Below are positions 1 through 12,811 of a stretch of DNA of 64,000 bases, in pieces. The DNA is from Cervus elaphus (lineage: Eukaryota > Chordata > Mammalia > Artiodactyla > Cervidae): positions 60,634,015-60,698,014 of the forward strand of contig NC_057823.1 in the NCBI RefSeq assembly GCF_910594005.1. The letters run 5' to 3'. Positions within the stretch are counted from its first letter, which is position 1. The number at the start of each line of letters is the position of its first letter. Made by a program: the position numbers and the translations under genes. The notes beneath the pieces are model-generated. The model worked only from the letters and a program-made list of their open reading frames with translations. It was not told where the DNA came from and ran no database searches.

Positions 1-570
1 TTAGATCACAAATTACAGTTTCTTCCTAATTTCAGGAAAAATATTTTATATAAAAATCAAACACTTATCCTCTCTGGACCATAGTTTTCTTATCTCTAGA
101 GAATGATGGATTATATTACTACATAATAGATACTTCATAAAGACCTACTTTATTTGGTTTCCCAGCAACATCAAAGGATCTAGAAGAAAGAAGTGAATAT
201 ATGTTCAACGAATAGACATAAAGTCTCTAAATGTGTACATTAAGGAATTAAATTAACTGATGTTAATCATGGAATGAGAAAGTTGGATGATATGTGAGAA
301 AGCTAAAGGCCCGGAGAAAGCTTACTGCCAAAGCTCCAGTTAGTAGAAAAGCCAAGGTTAAAACAGCTCTTTTGATAACCAGTTCAGTCTCCACATAGCT
401 GGCTCAATTGTGGGAAGACAAGCTAGATATATAAATATCTCATTCTGAGCCATCCAGGTGGAAGTGCTGAAAAACTACCCTTGGAGTACTCTAATTCAAT
501 ATAGCATGTATTTACAGATAACGTCTTCCCGGGTGAACTCACACAGAAGACCTATCTAGATGCATTTACT
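1..570. other. AT-rich non-coding stretch, nothing recognised
   Basis: I see no gene, no splice-bounded exon with coding character and no repeat family I can name. It leads into the inverted repeat beginning at 571. Confidence 0.5.
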
Positions 571-1183
571 AGATGATCATCCCTCTGCCAGTAAATATTT
601 ACTGGGTGCCTACTCTGAAGGAGGCTTTGGTCTCCATGCTTGAAATACAGTTATGGATAGGGATGGGAAAGGAAAAAACATACAGACAAACAAACAAACA
701 AAAAAACCCTATCTTGATGAAACTTATATCACAGGAAGAGGTAACAGACAAAAAATAATCATAATAAGTAAACAAATAACATAGTAGTACTTAAGGAGAG
801 ACAGTAGCCAATTGCCATATTAAGTCAGATGGTTAGTTCTACCTAGAAGAAATGGAGATGAGGGAGTTGGCCAAACAAGTATCTTGTGGAACAGCAAAAG
901 GAAAAACTAGAACACAGCCCTTTAGTCTGAAGGACACCTGATTTGTTCAAGGTTCAGCAAGGAAGCAACAGTGACTGAAGAGGGGTGAGTGTGAGGGCAA
1001 ATTTCTGGTGATAAGGTCAGAGAGGCATAAGCCTAAATCATGACTTTATAGTCAGTTTTCTCTATGTAGTTTTGTAATCAAGATTTTTTTTCCTTTGTCA
1101 TCCTCATTGATAACTGTATTCCAAGCATGGAGAACAGAGCCTGATTCACAGTAGGTACCCAGGAAATGTTTGCTGGCAGAGGG
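571..1183. repeat. Inverted repeat, about 100-bp arms with about 420-bp spacer
   Basis: The arm starting at 571 (ATCCCTCTGCCAGTAAATAT...) matches the reverse complement of the arm ending at 1183 over roughly 100 bases at about 80-85% identity by eye. Weaker similarity continues inward to about 735 and 1060. The arms resemble the 'ATTTACTGGGTGCCTACT' type of ancient mammalian interspersed repeat. The spacer (about 860-1030) also has the composition of an old repeat. No coding potential is evident. Confidence 0.65.
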
Positions 1184-1475
1184 ATTTTTTTCTTTTATTC
1201 TTATGTATAAAAGTATGATAACTAAAAACATTAAGACCATTTTTTTTCTGTTTGTAAAATCTCAATTATATCTTGTGCACATAGATGCTACTCTTTATGT
1301 ATAAAATTGAAGAGGGTCTAACCAAAATGGGGGATGCATTTGATATTTAGGTAAAGAGCCTGGTTGGGGGGGTGCACTAGGTTGAGGAAAAATTATTAAA
1401 AATAAACACCTTCTACTCTTGTCAAGTGTGGGATTTGTACTCTTCCCTGAATAAAGATGCTGTGCTGTGTGCTTC

Positions 1476-1611
1476 ATGGTTCAGTTATGTCAGATGCTTT
1501 GCGACCCCATGGACTGTAGCCCGCCAGACTCCTCTGTCCATGGAATTTTCCAGGCAAGAAGATAGGAGTGGGTTTCCATTTCCTACTCCAGGAGATCTTC
1601 CCAACCCAGGC
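1476..1611 (-). mobile_element. Bov-A type SINE fragment, antisense
   Basis: It carries the antisense ruminant SINE words: GACCCCATGGACTGTAGCC, CTCTGTCCATGGAATTTTCC, and an end near CTCCAGGAGATCTTCCCAACCC. It abuts the BovB starting at about 1612. Confidence 0.75.
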
Positions 1612-3499
1612 ACTGACCAAAACCATCCCAAAGAAAAAGAAATGCAAGAAGGCAAAGTGATTGTCTGAGGTGGCTTTACAAATAGCCGAGGAAAGAAGAA
1701 AGCAAAAGGCAAGGGAGAAAGGGAAAGATATACTCAACTGAATGCAGAGTTCCAGGGAATAGCAAGAAGAAATAAGGCCTTCTTAAATAAACAATGCAAA
1801 GAAACAGAGGAAAACAATAGGATAGGAAAGACTACAGATCTCTTCAAGAAAATTGGAGCTATCAAGGGAACATGTCATGCAAGGATGGGCATGATGAAGG
1901 ACAGAAATGGTAAGGACCTAAAAGAAACAGAAGAGATTAAGAAGAGGTGGCAAGACTACACAGAAGAACTATACAAAATAGGTCTTGAAGATCTGGATAA
2001 CCATGGTGGTACAGTCACTCACCTAGAGCTGGACATCCTGGAGTGTGAGGTCAAGTGGACCTTAGGAAGCATTACTATGAACAAAGCTAGTGGAGGTGAT
2101 GGAATTCATTCCAGCTGAGCTACTTAAAATCTTTAAAAATGATGCTATTAAGTGCTGCACTAAATATGTTAGCAAATTTGGAAAACTCAGCAGTGGCCAC
2201 AGGAATAGAAAAAGGAAAGTTTTCATTCCAATCCCAAAGAAGGGCAATGCCAAAGAATGTTCAAACTACTGTACAATTGGGCTTGTCTCCCATGTTAATA
2301 AGGTTATGTTCAAAACTTTCAATTTAGGCTTCAACAGTACATGGACCAAGAACTTTCAGATGTACAAACTAGCTTTAGAAGAGCCAGAGGAACCAGAGAT
2401 CAAATTGCCAACATTCGTTGGATGATGGGGAAAGCAAGGAAATTCCAGAAAAAATATCTACTTTTGCTTCACTGACTACAATAAAGCCTTTGACTGTGTG
2501 GATCACAACAAGCTGTGGAAAATTCTTGAAGAGATGGGAGTATCAGACCACCTTACCTGTTTGCTGAGAAACCTGCAAGTGAGTCAAGAAGCAACAATTG
2601 AACAACTGACTGGTTCAAAATTGGGAAAGGGGTATGACAAGGCTGTATACTGTCACCTAGCTTATTTAACTTCTATGCAGAGTCCATTATGTGAAATACC
2701 AGGCTGGATGAATCACAAGCTGGAATCAAGATTGCCAGGAGAAGTATCAACAATCTCAGATAATACTACTCTAATGGCAGGAAGTGAAGAAGATTTAAAG
2801 GACCTCTTGATGAGGGTTAAAGAGGAAAAAGCTAGCTTGAAACTCAATATTCAAAAAGCCATGCTCACAGCATCTAGTTCCATCACTTCACAGCAAAGAG
2901 AAAGGGAAAAAATGGAAACAGTGACAGATTTTATTTTCTTGGGCTCCAAAATCATTGTTGACTATAGCCATGAAATTAAAAGATGTTTGCTCTTTGAAAG
3001 AAAAGCTATGACAAACCTAGAGAGCATATTCAAAAGCAGAGACATTACTTTCCTGACAAAGGTCAGTACAACCAAAGCTATCATTTTTCCAGTAGTCACG
3101 TATGGATGTGAGAGTTGGACCTTAAAGAAGGCTGAGTGCCAAAGAATTGGTGCTTTTGAAGTGTGATGCTGGGGAAGATTCTTGAGAGTTGCTGGGACTG
3201 AGGAGATCAAACCAGTCAATTCTAAAGGAAATTAACACTGAAAATTCACTGGAAAGACTGATGCTGAAGCTCCAATACTTTGGCCAGCTGATCTGATGAG
3301 CCAACTCATTAGAAAAGACCCTGATGCTAGGAAAGATTTAAGGCGGGAGAAGGGGATGGCAGAAGATGAGAAGGCATCATCGACTCAATGGACATGAGTT
3401 TGACAAACTCTGGGAGATAGTGGAGGAGAGGGGAGGCTGGTGTGCTGCATTCTATGGCATTGCAAAGAGTTGGACACAAACTAGGGACTAAACAACAAC
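1612..3499 (+). mobile_element. BovB LINE, 5'-truncated, decayed ORF2
   Basis: This RTE-clade retrotransposon fragment covers the linker, the reverse-transcriptase core and the C-terminal part of ORF2. Three partly overlapping open segments lie in different frames (1885-2118, 2090-2425, 2498-3166), so frameshifts and stops have destroyed the reading frame. Recognisable peptides include IKKRWQDYTEELY, the RT stretch around FDCVDHNKLWK (about 2489-2521) and the ORF2 end SWTLKKAECQRI (about 3114-3149). It ends near AGGGACTAAACAACAACG. The first bases correspond to the internal part of the longer BovB copy at 63035, confirming 5' truncation. Confidence 0.9.
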
Positions 3500-3570
3500 G
3501 GGTAAAGATTATTCCCCTTGTGGAAGGGGAAAACCCACATAATACAAAATTAGAGTAAGGCCATTGTAAG

Positions 3571-3960
3571 AGAGGGAATCTTTGAATCATACTGACCAGA
3601 ATGTGAGTCATGACTCTGACATGAGCTATGTGCTTTTGAACAAGTCATCTGCCTTATTTGTACTGTGGTTTCAGTTCAGTTCAGTTGCTCAGTCATGTCC
3701 AACTCTTTGTGACCCCATGGACCACAGAATGCCAGGACTCCTTGTCCATCACCAACTCCCAGTGTTTACTCAAACTCATGTCCATTGAGTTGGTGGTGCC
3801 ATCCAACCATCTCATCCTCTGTCATCCCCTTCTCCTCCTGCCTTCAATCTTTCCCAGCATCAGGGTCTTTTCAAATGAGATTATGGTTTACTCATCTGTA
3901 AAATGGTGATACTAGTCCTTACCTCCTAAATGTACTGTGAAGACTGACTGCAGTAGCTTC
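3571..3960 (+). repeat. MIR-like SINE fossil split by a BovB fragment
   Basis: The flanks contain MIR words (GAACAAGTCATCTGCC before the insert, CTCATCTGTAAAATGGTGAT after it). A 3'-end BovB fragment in antisense is inserted between them at about 3671-3880. Confidence 0.55.
3671..3880 (-). mobile_element. BovB 3'-end fragment, antisense
   Basis: It starts with the antisense BovB/Bov-A terminus (CAGTTCAGTTGCTCAGTCATG) and runs into ORF2 C-terminal sequence (antisense of MSLSKL...). It is strongly 5' truncated and lies in the MIR fossil. Confidence 0.85.
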
Positions 3961-4039
3961 TACTATGATGTTCTGTCATCAATTTCAGCATTATACTAAC
4001 TTTATAAACCACTGGTCAGGGCATCTTTGCTCTTTTTCT

Positions 4040-4778
4040 CAGTATTTACACAGTTTTTAAAATGCCTACAGAGATTCCTTAAAAAACACTAGGAATAAAA
4101 TTATCATATGACCCAGCGATCCCACTCCTGGGCATATACTCTGAGGAAACCATAACTGAAAAAGACACATGTACCTCAGTGTTCACTGCCGCACTATTTA
4201 TAATAGCTAGGACATGGAAGCAACCTAGATGTCCATTGGCAGATGAATGGATAGGAAGTTGTGGTACATATCCACAAGTGAACATTACTCAGCTATAAAA
4301 AGGAGCACATTTGAGGCAGTTCTAATGAGGTGGATGAACCTAGGGCCTATTATACAGAGTGGAGTAAGTCAGAAAGAGAAAGAAAATACCATATATTAAC
4401 ACACATATATAGAATCTAGAAAGATGGCACAAATGATCCTATGTGCAGGGCCACAAAGTAGACATGGATGTAAAGAACAGACTTGGACTCAGTGGAAGAA
4501 GGAGAGGGTGGGATGCTTTGAGAGAAGAGCATTGAAACATATACATTATCATATGTAAAACAGATAAACAGTGCGAGCTTGATGTATGCAGTAGGGCACC
4601 CAAAGCCCATGCTCTGTGACAACCTGGAAGGATAGGGTGGGGTGGGAGGTGGGAGGGAGGTTCAGGATGGAGGGGACACATGAATTCCTGTGGCTGATTC
4701 ATATTGATGTATGGCAAAAACCTTCATAATAAAGTAATTAACCTCCAATTAAAATAAATAAATTTTTAAAAATGCCTA
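4040..4778 (+). mobile_element. L1 LINE 3' end with ruminant-type tail
   Basis: It contains the ORF2 3' end words (CCCACTCCTGGGCATATACT, TAGATGTCCATTGGCAGATG), then the ruminant L1 3'UTR (GGCTGATTCATATTGATGTATG). It ends in the tail GTAATTAACCTCCAATTAAAATAAATAA. Confidence 0.85.
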
Positions 4779-6640
4779 TCTTCTATTCATTTACCATTTT
4801 TGAAAATTCACATGGTTTTATTTTCTGTCACTTTTATCTGTATACTAAATTCCCTGCTTATTACAGAAATTAAGCCCTCTTTGGTTTCTAATCCCCGAAA
4901 TTATTTAGCTATTCTAATGTCAACATGTAGAGTGCTATGTGTATTTTGATAACTGAATCACTGCACGTTTTTGGAAGTACTACCTTTCCACATGGCTCAC
5001 TCCTTCTTTCCCCTGTTAGAAGTGTCCCCTCTGGCCAGGTGAGACTCCTGTTGGCCGTCCACATAAAAATTACATTTCCACCACTTCACCTTCTCCTGCC
5101 TAAAAAGCCTCTTGTGCCTTCTTCTGTCACTGCCGGTCCTGTATTCCTCATACAAAATTCTTATCTACATCTTAAGGCTATTATTTATTCCCAGGCTTAT
5201 TTCCAGTGCCATAAGTGAATAAGTGAGCAAAATACCATCTCTCGTCTAGTTCTGAGCTATTCTTTGGGTATGAAAGGGAAGCATGTAAAAAGCAAACCAG
5301 AGAAGACCAGCCAATAATGTTTCTTAGAAGAAGCAAGTCACATATATAAAAATAAACACTCAAAATATAGAAGTCTGGGTTCGGTGATGAATACATTTTT
5401 TAAAGCCTAGTGAATACACATTAAAGATTTATATATATCACAGTTTGCAAATTTTATATCAAAACAAAAAGTATAAACATGCACTGCAGTCTTAGCTATA
5501 ATATACATAGTGAAGTTCTTAGAGTAAAGGGTACAGATATCTGCAATTTACTTTGAATTGCATTAAAGGTGGATTAATGAATAAATGGATCCATATAGGA
5601 TGAAACAAGTGCAGTGAATACTGACGGTTCAATCTAGAAGATGGGTTCATTACAAAGTTATTTTAACATTGCTGTTATGTTTTAAACTTTTCTGTAAGTT
5701 TGTGGGGGTTTTTTTGTTTGTTTTTTTTAGTGATCTTTTAAAACACAGACACTCTGCCAACAGGAGCAGATACTCATAATAATTCCCTTTATGTTCCTCA
5801 TTGTTGTGATCCAGGAAAGAACACAATGTTTCAAGTATAGTTTGTACTCTTCAAAACATAAAAAAACAATTCATTTGATTTGAACAACCATACCTATCAT
5901 TATAATTTCAGATAAAAATGGGAACTTTGTCAAAACTGGGTCATAATAAACTTATAACCACTAACTATCCTCAGGCAAGTTTTTTTTTTTTTTTTCTTTT
6001 TCTGTGCCACCTGTTGCCAAGTCACGTCCTCAGCTTTTCTCTTCTTACTGGTTTTTTGAAGTGAAATTCCTTTCAAATATGACATTCTATGTTAACAATT
6101 AGGCTTAAGTGAAGGAGGCAGGTATAGGGGCTTTTCTGTGCCAGTGTAAAGGTTTATTGAAGTAGACACACAAACTCACACTAATGCACTCTAAGATAAA
6201 AAGAGGGAAGAAAAGGCCAGAGAAAAGAGGAACTAAGATAAAGACTGAAATAATTCACCACTAATAAGGTTAATCAACTACTTACTATTTCCCATGTTCA
6301 CGATGATAAGCACATAATCATATTCACATATAAAGTTAGTAACAGCTGTGAAGTTATAGTCCCATTTTATAAAAGAGAAGCCTTTAGTAGAGAGAGATGA
6401 TTAGGCCATGATCCTACAGCCAGTGAGTTTCAAAATCTGGATTTACTCAATATGGTTGCGCCAACCTCATGTTCATAAACTTTCACGTAAGCATAGTAAC
6501 TTGAGTGACTTGGATATATGTATTAAATTAGACGGATTGTCAAATGTACTTGGAGACATCAGAAATAGAAATATTCATAATTCAAAAGGCTTAAGTAAAT
6601 ACATAAAGAGGGTGACATACATCTACCATAATTTGTAATA
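4779..6640. other. Non-coding stretch, no gene seen
   Basis: About 1.9 kb of AT-rich sequence. A segment at about 4960-5180 resembles L2 3'-end sequence. T-rich runs lie at about 5704-5730 and 5980-6000. Around 6370-6430 there is weak MIR-like similarity. I find no exon that can be joined into a gene. Confidence 0.45.
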
Positions 6641-6642
6641 CG

Positions 6643-6834
6643 TGAACGTGTCCAATTCTTTGCGACCCCATGGACTGTAGCCCACCAGTCTCCTCTGTCC
6701 ATGGGATTCTCTAGGCAAAAATACTGGAGTGGGTTGCCATCCTTCTCCAGGGGATCTTCCTGACACAGGGATCGAACCTGGGTCTCCTGCATTGCAGGCA
6801 GATTTTTTAACATCTGAGCCACCAGGGAAGCCCA
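6643..6834 (-). mobile_element. tRNA-Glu/Bov-A SINE, antisense
   Basis: A nearly complete antisense element. It runs from the Bov-A part (GTGTCCAATTCTTTGCGACC) to the antisense tRNA-derived head (CTGAGCCACCAGGGAAGCCC). Confidence 0.85.
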
Positions 6835-7084
6835 ATATGTGAACAATTATGTTAATTTTGTGATGGTCTACAGCTCTGCCTGAGAAGTCCTGGTTCGAAG
6901 AAGCTACTAACCATAAAACAGGCATTTAGTGAAATATTTCCTGTGTCTCTATAACTTTCCTTTTTACTTTCTCAGTGCTGGTATCTGTGACTTTACAGAA
7001 TTTTCATTCATCACAGTTCAGCAGTTTGACATAAAGGAAAATAAGCTGAAAAAAAATTTTTTCTTTCTTTAGTTTGAAAAGATA

Positions 7085-7973
7085 GTCACCCTGCTTATTT
7101 AACTTATAAGCAGAGTACATCATGAGAAATGCTGGGCTGGATGAAGCACAACTGGAATCAAGATTGCAGGTAGGAATACCAATAACTTCAGATATGCAGA
7201 TGACACCATCCTTATGGCAGAAAGCAAAGAAGAACTAAGGAGCCTCTTGATAAAAGTGAAAGAGGAGAGTGAAAAAGTTGGCTTAAAAAAGCTCAACATT
7301 CAGAAAACTAATATCATGGCATCTGATCCCATCATTTCGTGGCAAATAGATGGGGAAACAGTGGAAACAATGGCTGAATTTAATTTTCTGGGCTCCAAAA
7401 TCACTGTAGATGGTGATTGCAGCCATGAAATTAAAAGACACTTACTCCTTGGAAGAAAAGTTAAGGCCAACCTAGATAGCATATTAAAAAGCAGAGACAT
7501 TACTTTGCCAACAAAGGTCCATCTAGTTAAGGTTATGGTTTTTCCAGTAGTCATGTATGGATGTGAGAATTGGACTATAAAGAAAGCTGAGTGCTGAAGA
7601 ATTGATGCTTTTGAACTGTGGTGTTGGAGAAGACTCTTGAGAGTCCCTTGGACTGCAAGGAGATCCAACCGGTCCATCCTAAAGGAGATCAGTCCTGAGT
7701 GTTCTTTGGAAGGACTGATGCTGAAGCTGAAACTCCAATACTTTGGCCACCTGATGCGAAGAGCTGACTCATTGGAAAAGACCCTGATGCTGGGAAAGAC
7801 TGAAGGCAGGAGAAGGGGTTGACAGAGGATGAGATGGTTGGATGGCATCACCGACTCAATGGACAAGAGTTTGAGTAAACTCCAGGAGTCTGTGATGGAC
7901 AGGGAGGCCTGGCATGCTGCGGTTCACAGGGTCGCAAAGAGTCGGACATGACTGAGCAACTGAACTGAACTGA
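7085..7973 (+). mobile_element. BovB LINE 3' third, sense
   Basis: It starts at the RT segment CCCTGCTTATTTAACTTATA and continues through the ORF2 C-terminus (open 7214-7597 and 7637-7822, separated by a stop at 7597). It ends with the BovB 3' terminus (TGACTGAGCAACTGAACTGA). Confidence 0.9.
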
Positions 7974-8059
7974 ACAAGAAAAAAGGTAGGCCCAGTTTAT
8001 CTCACCACAGCTACACCTTAGATTTGCTAAGACGTGCATACTAAAAGAATGTACATAAT

Positions 8060-9400
8060 AAATCACAACTCCATAAGTTTAGGTATTTTGTTTCTGTTTC
8101 CATTTGACTCAGGCTTTCCCCCTCTTTTGATCTTTCCTTTGACCCACTGGTTCTGTTTTTGGAAAAGTGTTGTTTAACTTCCACATGTTTGTGAATTTTC
8201 CAGTCTTTTTCCTACTGATTTCCAGTTCAGTGCTATTGTGATTAGAAAAGATGTTTGATATGATTTCAACTTTTATAAGTTTGTTAAGACTTGTGTAGCC
8301 TATGATCTATGCTGGAGAATGTTCTCTGTGTACTTGAGAAGAATACATATTCTTCTGCTCTTGGATGGAACGTTCTGTTTCATGTGCTCTCTCTTAGGTC
8401 TATCTGATCTACAGTGTAATTCAAATCAGATGTTTCCTTAATGATTTTCTATCTGGATGACATTTTGCTGAAAATAGGATAATGAAGTCCTCTCCTATTA
8501 TTGCACCATTTTTCCTTACAGTTCTGTTAATATTTACTTTATATATTCAGATGCTCCAATGTTGAGTGCATATATGTTTACAATTGCTATGTCCTGTTGA
8601 TGAATTGACACTTTTATCACTGAATAATAACCCTCTTTACCTCTTATTAAAACCTTAATGAAAGAAATTGAAGAAGACACAAATAACTGAAAAGATATCC
8701 TGTATTCATGGATTGGAAGAATTAATATTGTTAAAATGTCCATACTACCCAAACTATCCTACAGATTCAATGCAATCTCTATAAAAATTCCAATGACATT
8801 TTTTACAGAAATAGAAAAATCCTTAGATTCATATGGACCCACAAAAGACCCTGAAGGATTAAATCAATCTTTAGAAAAAATAAAGCTATAGACAACACAC
8901 TACCTGATTTCAAATTTTATTAAGCTATAGTAGTCAGACCAATGGAACAGAACTCATATGTACACAGTAAACTGACCTTCAACAAAGGCACCAAGAATAC
9001 ACAATGATAAAGAATAGTCTCTTCAATAAAAGTTACTGAAAAACTGGATATCCTCATGCAAAAAAATGAAATTGGACACCATTCTAATATCATAAACAAA
9101 ATCAAGTTGACATGAAATAAAAGATTTAAAAACAGTACCCAAAGTTTTAAAACTCCTTAAAAAAAAGAGAGAGAGAGAAATACCTTTGACACTGGCCTTG
9201 ACAACGATATTTTGGATATGACACCATAAGCACAAACAACAAAAGCAAAACTAAACAAGCAGGACTACATCACAGGAAAAAAAAAGGTTAGCAAAAGTGA
9301 AAAAGCAATCTATAGAATGGGAGAAAATATTTGTAAACTTTGTATCTGATATGAGGTTAATATCTAAAATATATAAGTAACTCATATAGCTTAAAACAAA
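8060..9400 (+). mobile_element. L1 LINE with inverted 5' part (twin-priming structure)
   Basis: 8060-8640 is antisense L1 ORF2 sequence (for example TTGACCCACTGGTTCTGTTT, GATGAATTGACACTTTTATC). From about 8641 the strand switches to sense ORF2 (AAGAAATTGAAGAAGACACA, ATTCCAATGACATTTTTTAC). The antisense block is the more 5' part of ORF2, which is the order expected from twin priming. The reading frame is decayed. Confidence 0.65.
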
Positions 9401-9640
9401 TCAGATTAAATAACAGGTAGAGCATATGTAAAATAGAGAGCCAGTGGGAATTTGCTTTAAGATGCAGGGAGCTCATCCTGGTGCTCTGTGACAACTTAGA
9501 GGGGCAGGAGGGAAGTTTAAGAGGGAGGAGACACATGTATATTGATGGTTGATTCATAATGATGTACGGCAGAAACCAATACAATATTGTAAAGCAATTA
9601 TTCTCCAATTAAAATAAATTTTAAAAAATGATGCGTAGAG
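9401..9640 (+). mobile_element. L1 3' tail, ruminant type, short insertion
   Basis: It contains the 3'UTR words ACACATGTATATTGATGGTT and CAGAAACCAATACAATATTG and the tail TTCTCCAATTAAAATAAAT. It interrupts the older L1 whose ORF2 resumes at about 9640. Confidence 0.7.
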
Positions 9641-11890
9641 GAAATGAACAGACATTTCACCAAGGAAGACATACAAATGGGTAACAGGTACACAAAAAGG
9701 TGCTCAATATCACTAACTATCATCAAAAACGCAAATCAAAACCACAGTAAGCGATCACTTCACATCTTTAGGATGGCCATTATGAGAAATCCAACCGGGA
9801 ATAACAGTCTTTGACATAAATCACAGCAATATCTTTTTTGACCCATCTCCTAAAGCAATGGAAATAAAACAAAAATAAGCAAATGGAACCTAATTAAACT
9901 CAGAAACTTTTGCACAACAAAGGAAACCATAAACAAAACAAAAAGACAACCCACATAATGGGAGAAAGTATTAGCAAATGATTCCACCAAAAGGGATTAA
10001 CGTCCAAAATTTAGAAACAGGTAGCATGGCTCAATATTTTTTAAAAAATCAATTAAAAAAAATGGGCAAAAGACCTAAATAGACATTTCTCCAAAGAAGA
10101 CATACAGATGGTCACGAAGCACAGGAAAACATGATCAACACTGCAATTACTAGAGAAATGAAAATCACAATAGCCAAAACATGGAAACTACTTAAATGTC
10201 CATCAACAGATGAATGGATAAAGAAGATGTGGTATACATATATACAGTAGAATATTACTCAGCCATGAAAAACAATGAAATAATGCCATTTACAGCAACA
10301 TGGATGGACCTGGAGATTATCATACTAAGTGAAGTAAATTGGAGAGAGAAAGATAAATATCATATGGTATCATTCGTATGGGGAATCTAAAGAAAAAAGA
10401 TACAAATGAACTTATTTACAAGACAGAAATAGACTCACAGCCTTAGACAAATATATGGTTACCAAATGGGAAAGGTAGGGGGTAAGGGTTAAATTGGGAA
10501 TTTAGGATTGACATATATATACACATATATGCACATATAGATATATGGAATAAACTGGGAATTTGGGATTGACACATATGCATATAAATACATATCTATA
10601 TTTAAAATAGAAAATCAACAAAGACCTACTGTATGGCACAGGGAACTATGCTCAATATTCTGTAAAAACCTAAATGGGAAAAGAATTTGAAAAAGATTAT
10701 ATGTCTAACTGAATAACTTCGCTGCACACCTGAAACTAACATGAACTGTAAATCAACTACAGTCCAGTATAAAATAAAAATATTTAATAAAGAAACAAGT
10801 ACTGGCAAAAAGAGAAACTCTCGTACATTGTCAGTGAGACTATAAATTGGTACAGCCATTATGGAAAACAGCAAGGAAATTCATCAAAAAATTAAAAATA
10901 GAACTACCATGTTGTTCAGCCACCCCACTTCTGTGTATATATTCTAAGAAAATGAATTCGGATCTCAGGAGCTATCTGTATTCCCATGTTCACTGCAGCT
11001 TTTCAGAATAGCCAAGATATGGAAGCAATCTAAGTGGCCACAGATAGAGGAACAGATACACTCTGGTGTATATTGTTAAAAAATAAACTGAGACACATTA
11101 AAATCTACAAGAGTTTATTTGGGCAAACATCCATTCAACTCAGCAGATACCAAACTGAAAATGTTTAGGAGTGCTCTGCTGACAAGCTAGTGGAAAGGTA
11201 AAGAGAAGATGTGGAAGTAAAGCAAAGGAAGTATTTGATTAGCCATGGATTAAGTGACTGTCTTATTTGAGACAGCCAAGCTGACAGAGATTAGCTGTTC
11301 CTAAGTTTTGTTTTCTTGGATTCAAGTGCATTGATTCTGGCTCAGTTTGGGTTTGCTTACTAGGTAGCTACTAAGGAATTAGAGCCACCTCAGTCTAATG
11401 GCTTCCTTGTTTATTACTCCAACAATATCTACAATTGAATATTATTCATCCAAAAAAAGTAAAGAAAAAAATCCTGCCATCTGTGACAAGGAGAATGAAT
11501 GAACATTATGCTTAACTATAGTGTCCAGACACAGGATGATAAATATTGCACAATCTCACTTAAACTCAAGGAATCTAAAAGGTCAAACTCACAGAACCAG
11601 AGAGAAGAGTGGTGGTTGCCTAGGGTTGGGTGGGTGGAGAAAGGGTACAAGCTTTCAATTATAAGATGAATCAGTGGTGGAGCCCTATTGTACAGCATGG
11701 TGACTAAAGTTAATAATATAGTATTGAAAAATTATGTAAGAAAGAAGTGTGTAAGATGATCTCCTGAGAAAGGGAAGCAGTAGTGGGAGAAGAGAACCAC
11801 ACCATTGTCAGGTCAAAGCAACAATGGCAGTTACCTGAATTATTTTAATTTTTGTAAGAATAATTTGACTTAATAAATATCTTTAAGTTC
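9641..11890 (+). mobile_element. Older L1 LINE carrying nested insertions
   Basis: Sense ORF2/3'UTR sequence occurs at about 9641-9790, continues at about 10800-11073 (ATAAATTGGTACAGCCATTA, AAGCAATCTAAGTGGCC) and again at 11425-11890 (AATTGAATATTATTCATCC, GTGGTGGTTGCCTAGGG). A second sense L1 3' end (about 9795-10796, ending in CAGTATAAAATAAAAATATT) and a solo LTR (11074-11424) are inserted in it. The host sequence on either side of each insert is collinear. Confidence 0.75.
11074..11424 (-). mobile_element. Solo LTR of an endogenous retrovirus
   Basis: A 351-bp block bounded by TGTT...AACA and flanked on both sides by the 4-bp direct repeat ATAT (11070-11073, 11425-11428). It interrupts L1 ORF2. 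The AATAAA-type signal reads on the minus strand near 11113 (antisense of GAGTTTATTTGG), so the LTR is probably minus-strand. A 4-bp duplication is typical of class I ERVs. No internal retroviral genes adjoin it. Confidence 0.7.
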
Positions 11891-12810
11891 CCATTACACA
11901 AAAAACTATTTGCTCATCCAATAAAATCTCACTCATGTTGTGGTAATAATATTGCTAGATGTGCAATGCTTTGAAAACTGTTTTATAGACAGTGTAAGCA
12001 GACATCATTAAATACTTTCTTACTGAGTCTTTAAAGAGGCAGTGAGCCCCTCCTACAGATGTCATAACTATAAGCTAATTTGTGGGACTTTCTGAAAACC
12101 ATCATACTCTTTTACATAATTGAAACTGCACAATCTCATAAACATGTCCCCATGTACCATTTCATCTCCGCCACTCTCAGGTACCCAAGCTTTTTGTTCC
12201 CCAAATTCTAGAATCTGGGAAGAGATTGTGTCTACCTGCTAATAAGCTCTTTATATGCCTGGTATGAAGGAAACTGTAGAACCATGCTGCCCAGGTGAGA
12301 AATACAATGCTGCAGAGACACACTACAAGGGAAGCTCTGTTTGACGATGTAGACCATGAAATACAAAAAGATGGCGAGAAGGAACAAACATTCTTTTTCA
12401 TGAATTCCTATCTTTGATCCTCTAGCTCAAAGGTTATGTTTTCACTAGGGGCCTTGACAACCACAGTCCTCACCATCAACCCCATCTGTGCTAGCAATCA
12501 CTCTGTCTGTGCTTTCACTGGTTTGTCAGTATATTTTCTGGAAAAGTATCAATCATAATAAAGAGATCCAGCAATGACACAAATTATATAATTGATAGAT
12601 GAGATCATTAAATTAGTTATCCCTTATGTTCAAGAAGGTAGGAGAAAAACAGAGCATGTGAAGTAAATAGATGGAAGATTTATCTGGATATAAAAATATA
12701 TAGAAATAAAGAAATAGTGTATTGAGAAAGTGAAATGTTTGAAAAGAAAAATAGCACCATGTGATATTAACAGCAGGTTAGCTACCGTAGAAGAAGAGAT
12801 TAGTAAACGT
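11891..12810. other. Non-coding stretch, nothing recognised
   Basis: No exon or confidently named repeat. The open frame at 12177-12401 on the minus strand has no splice or start context that I would trust. Confidence 0.45.
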
Positions 12811-12811
12811 G

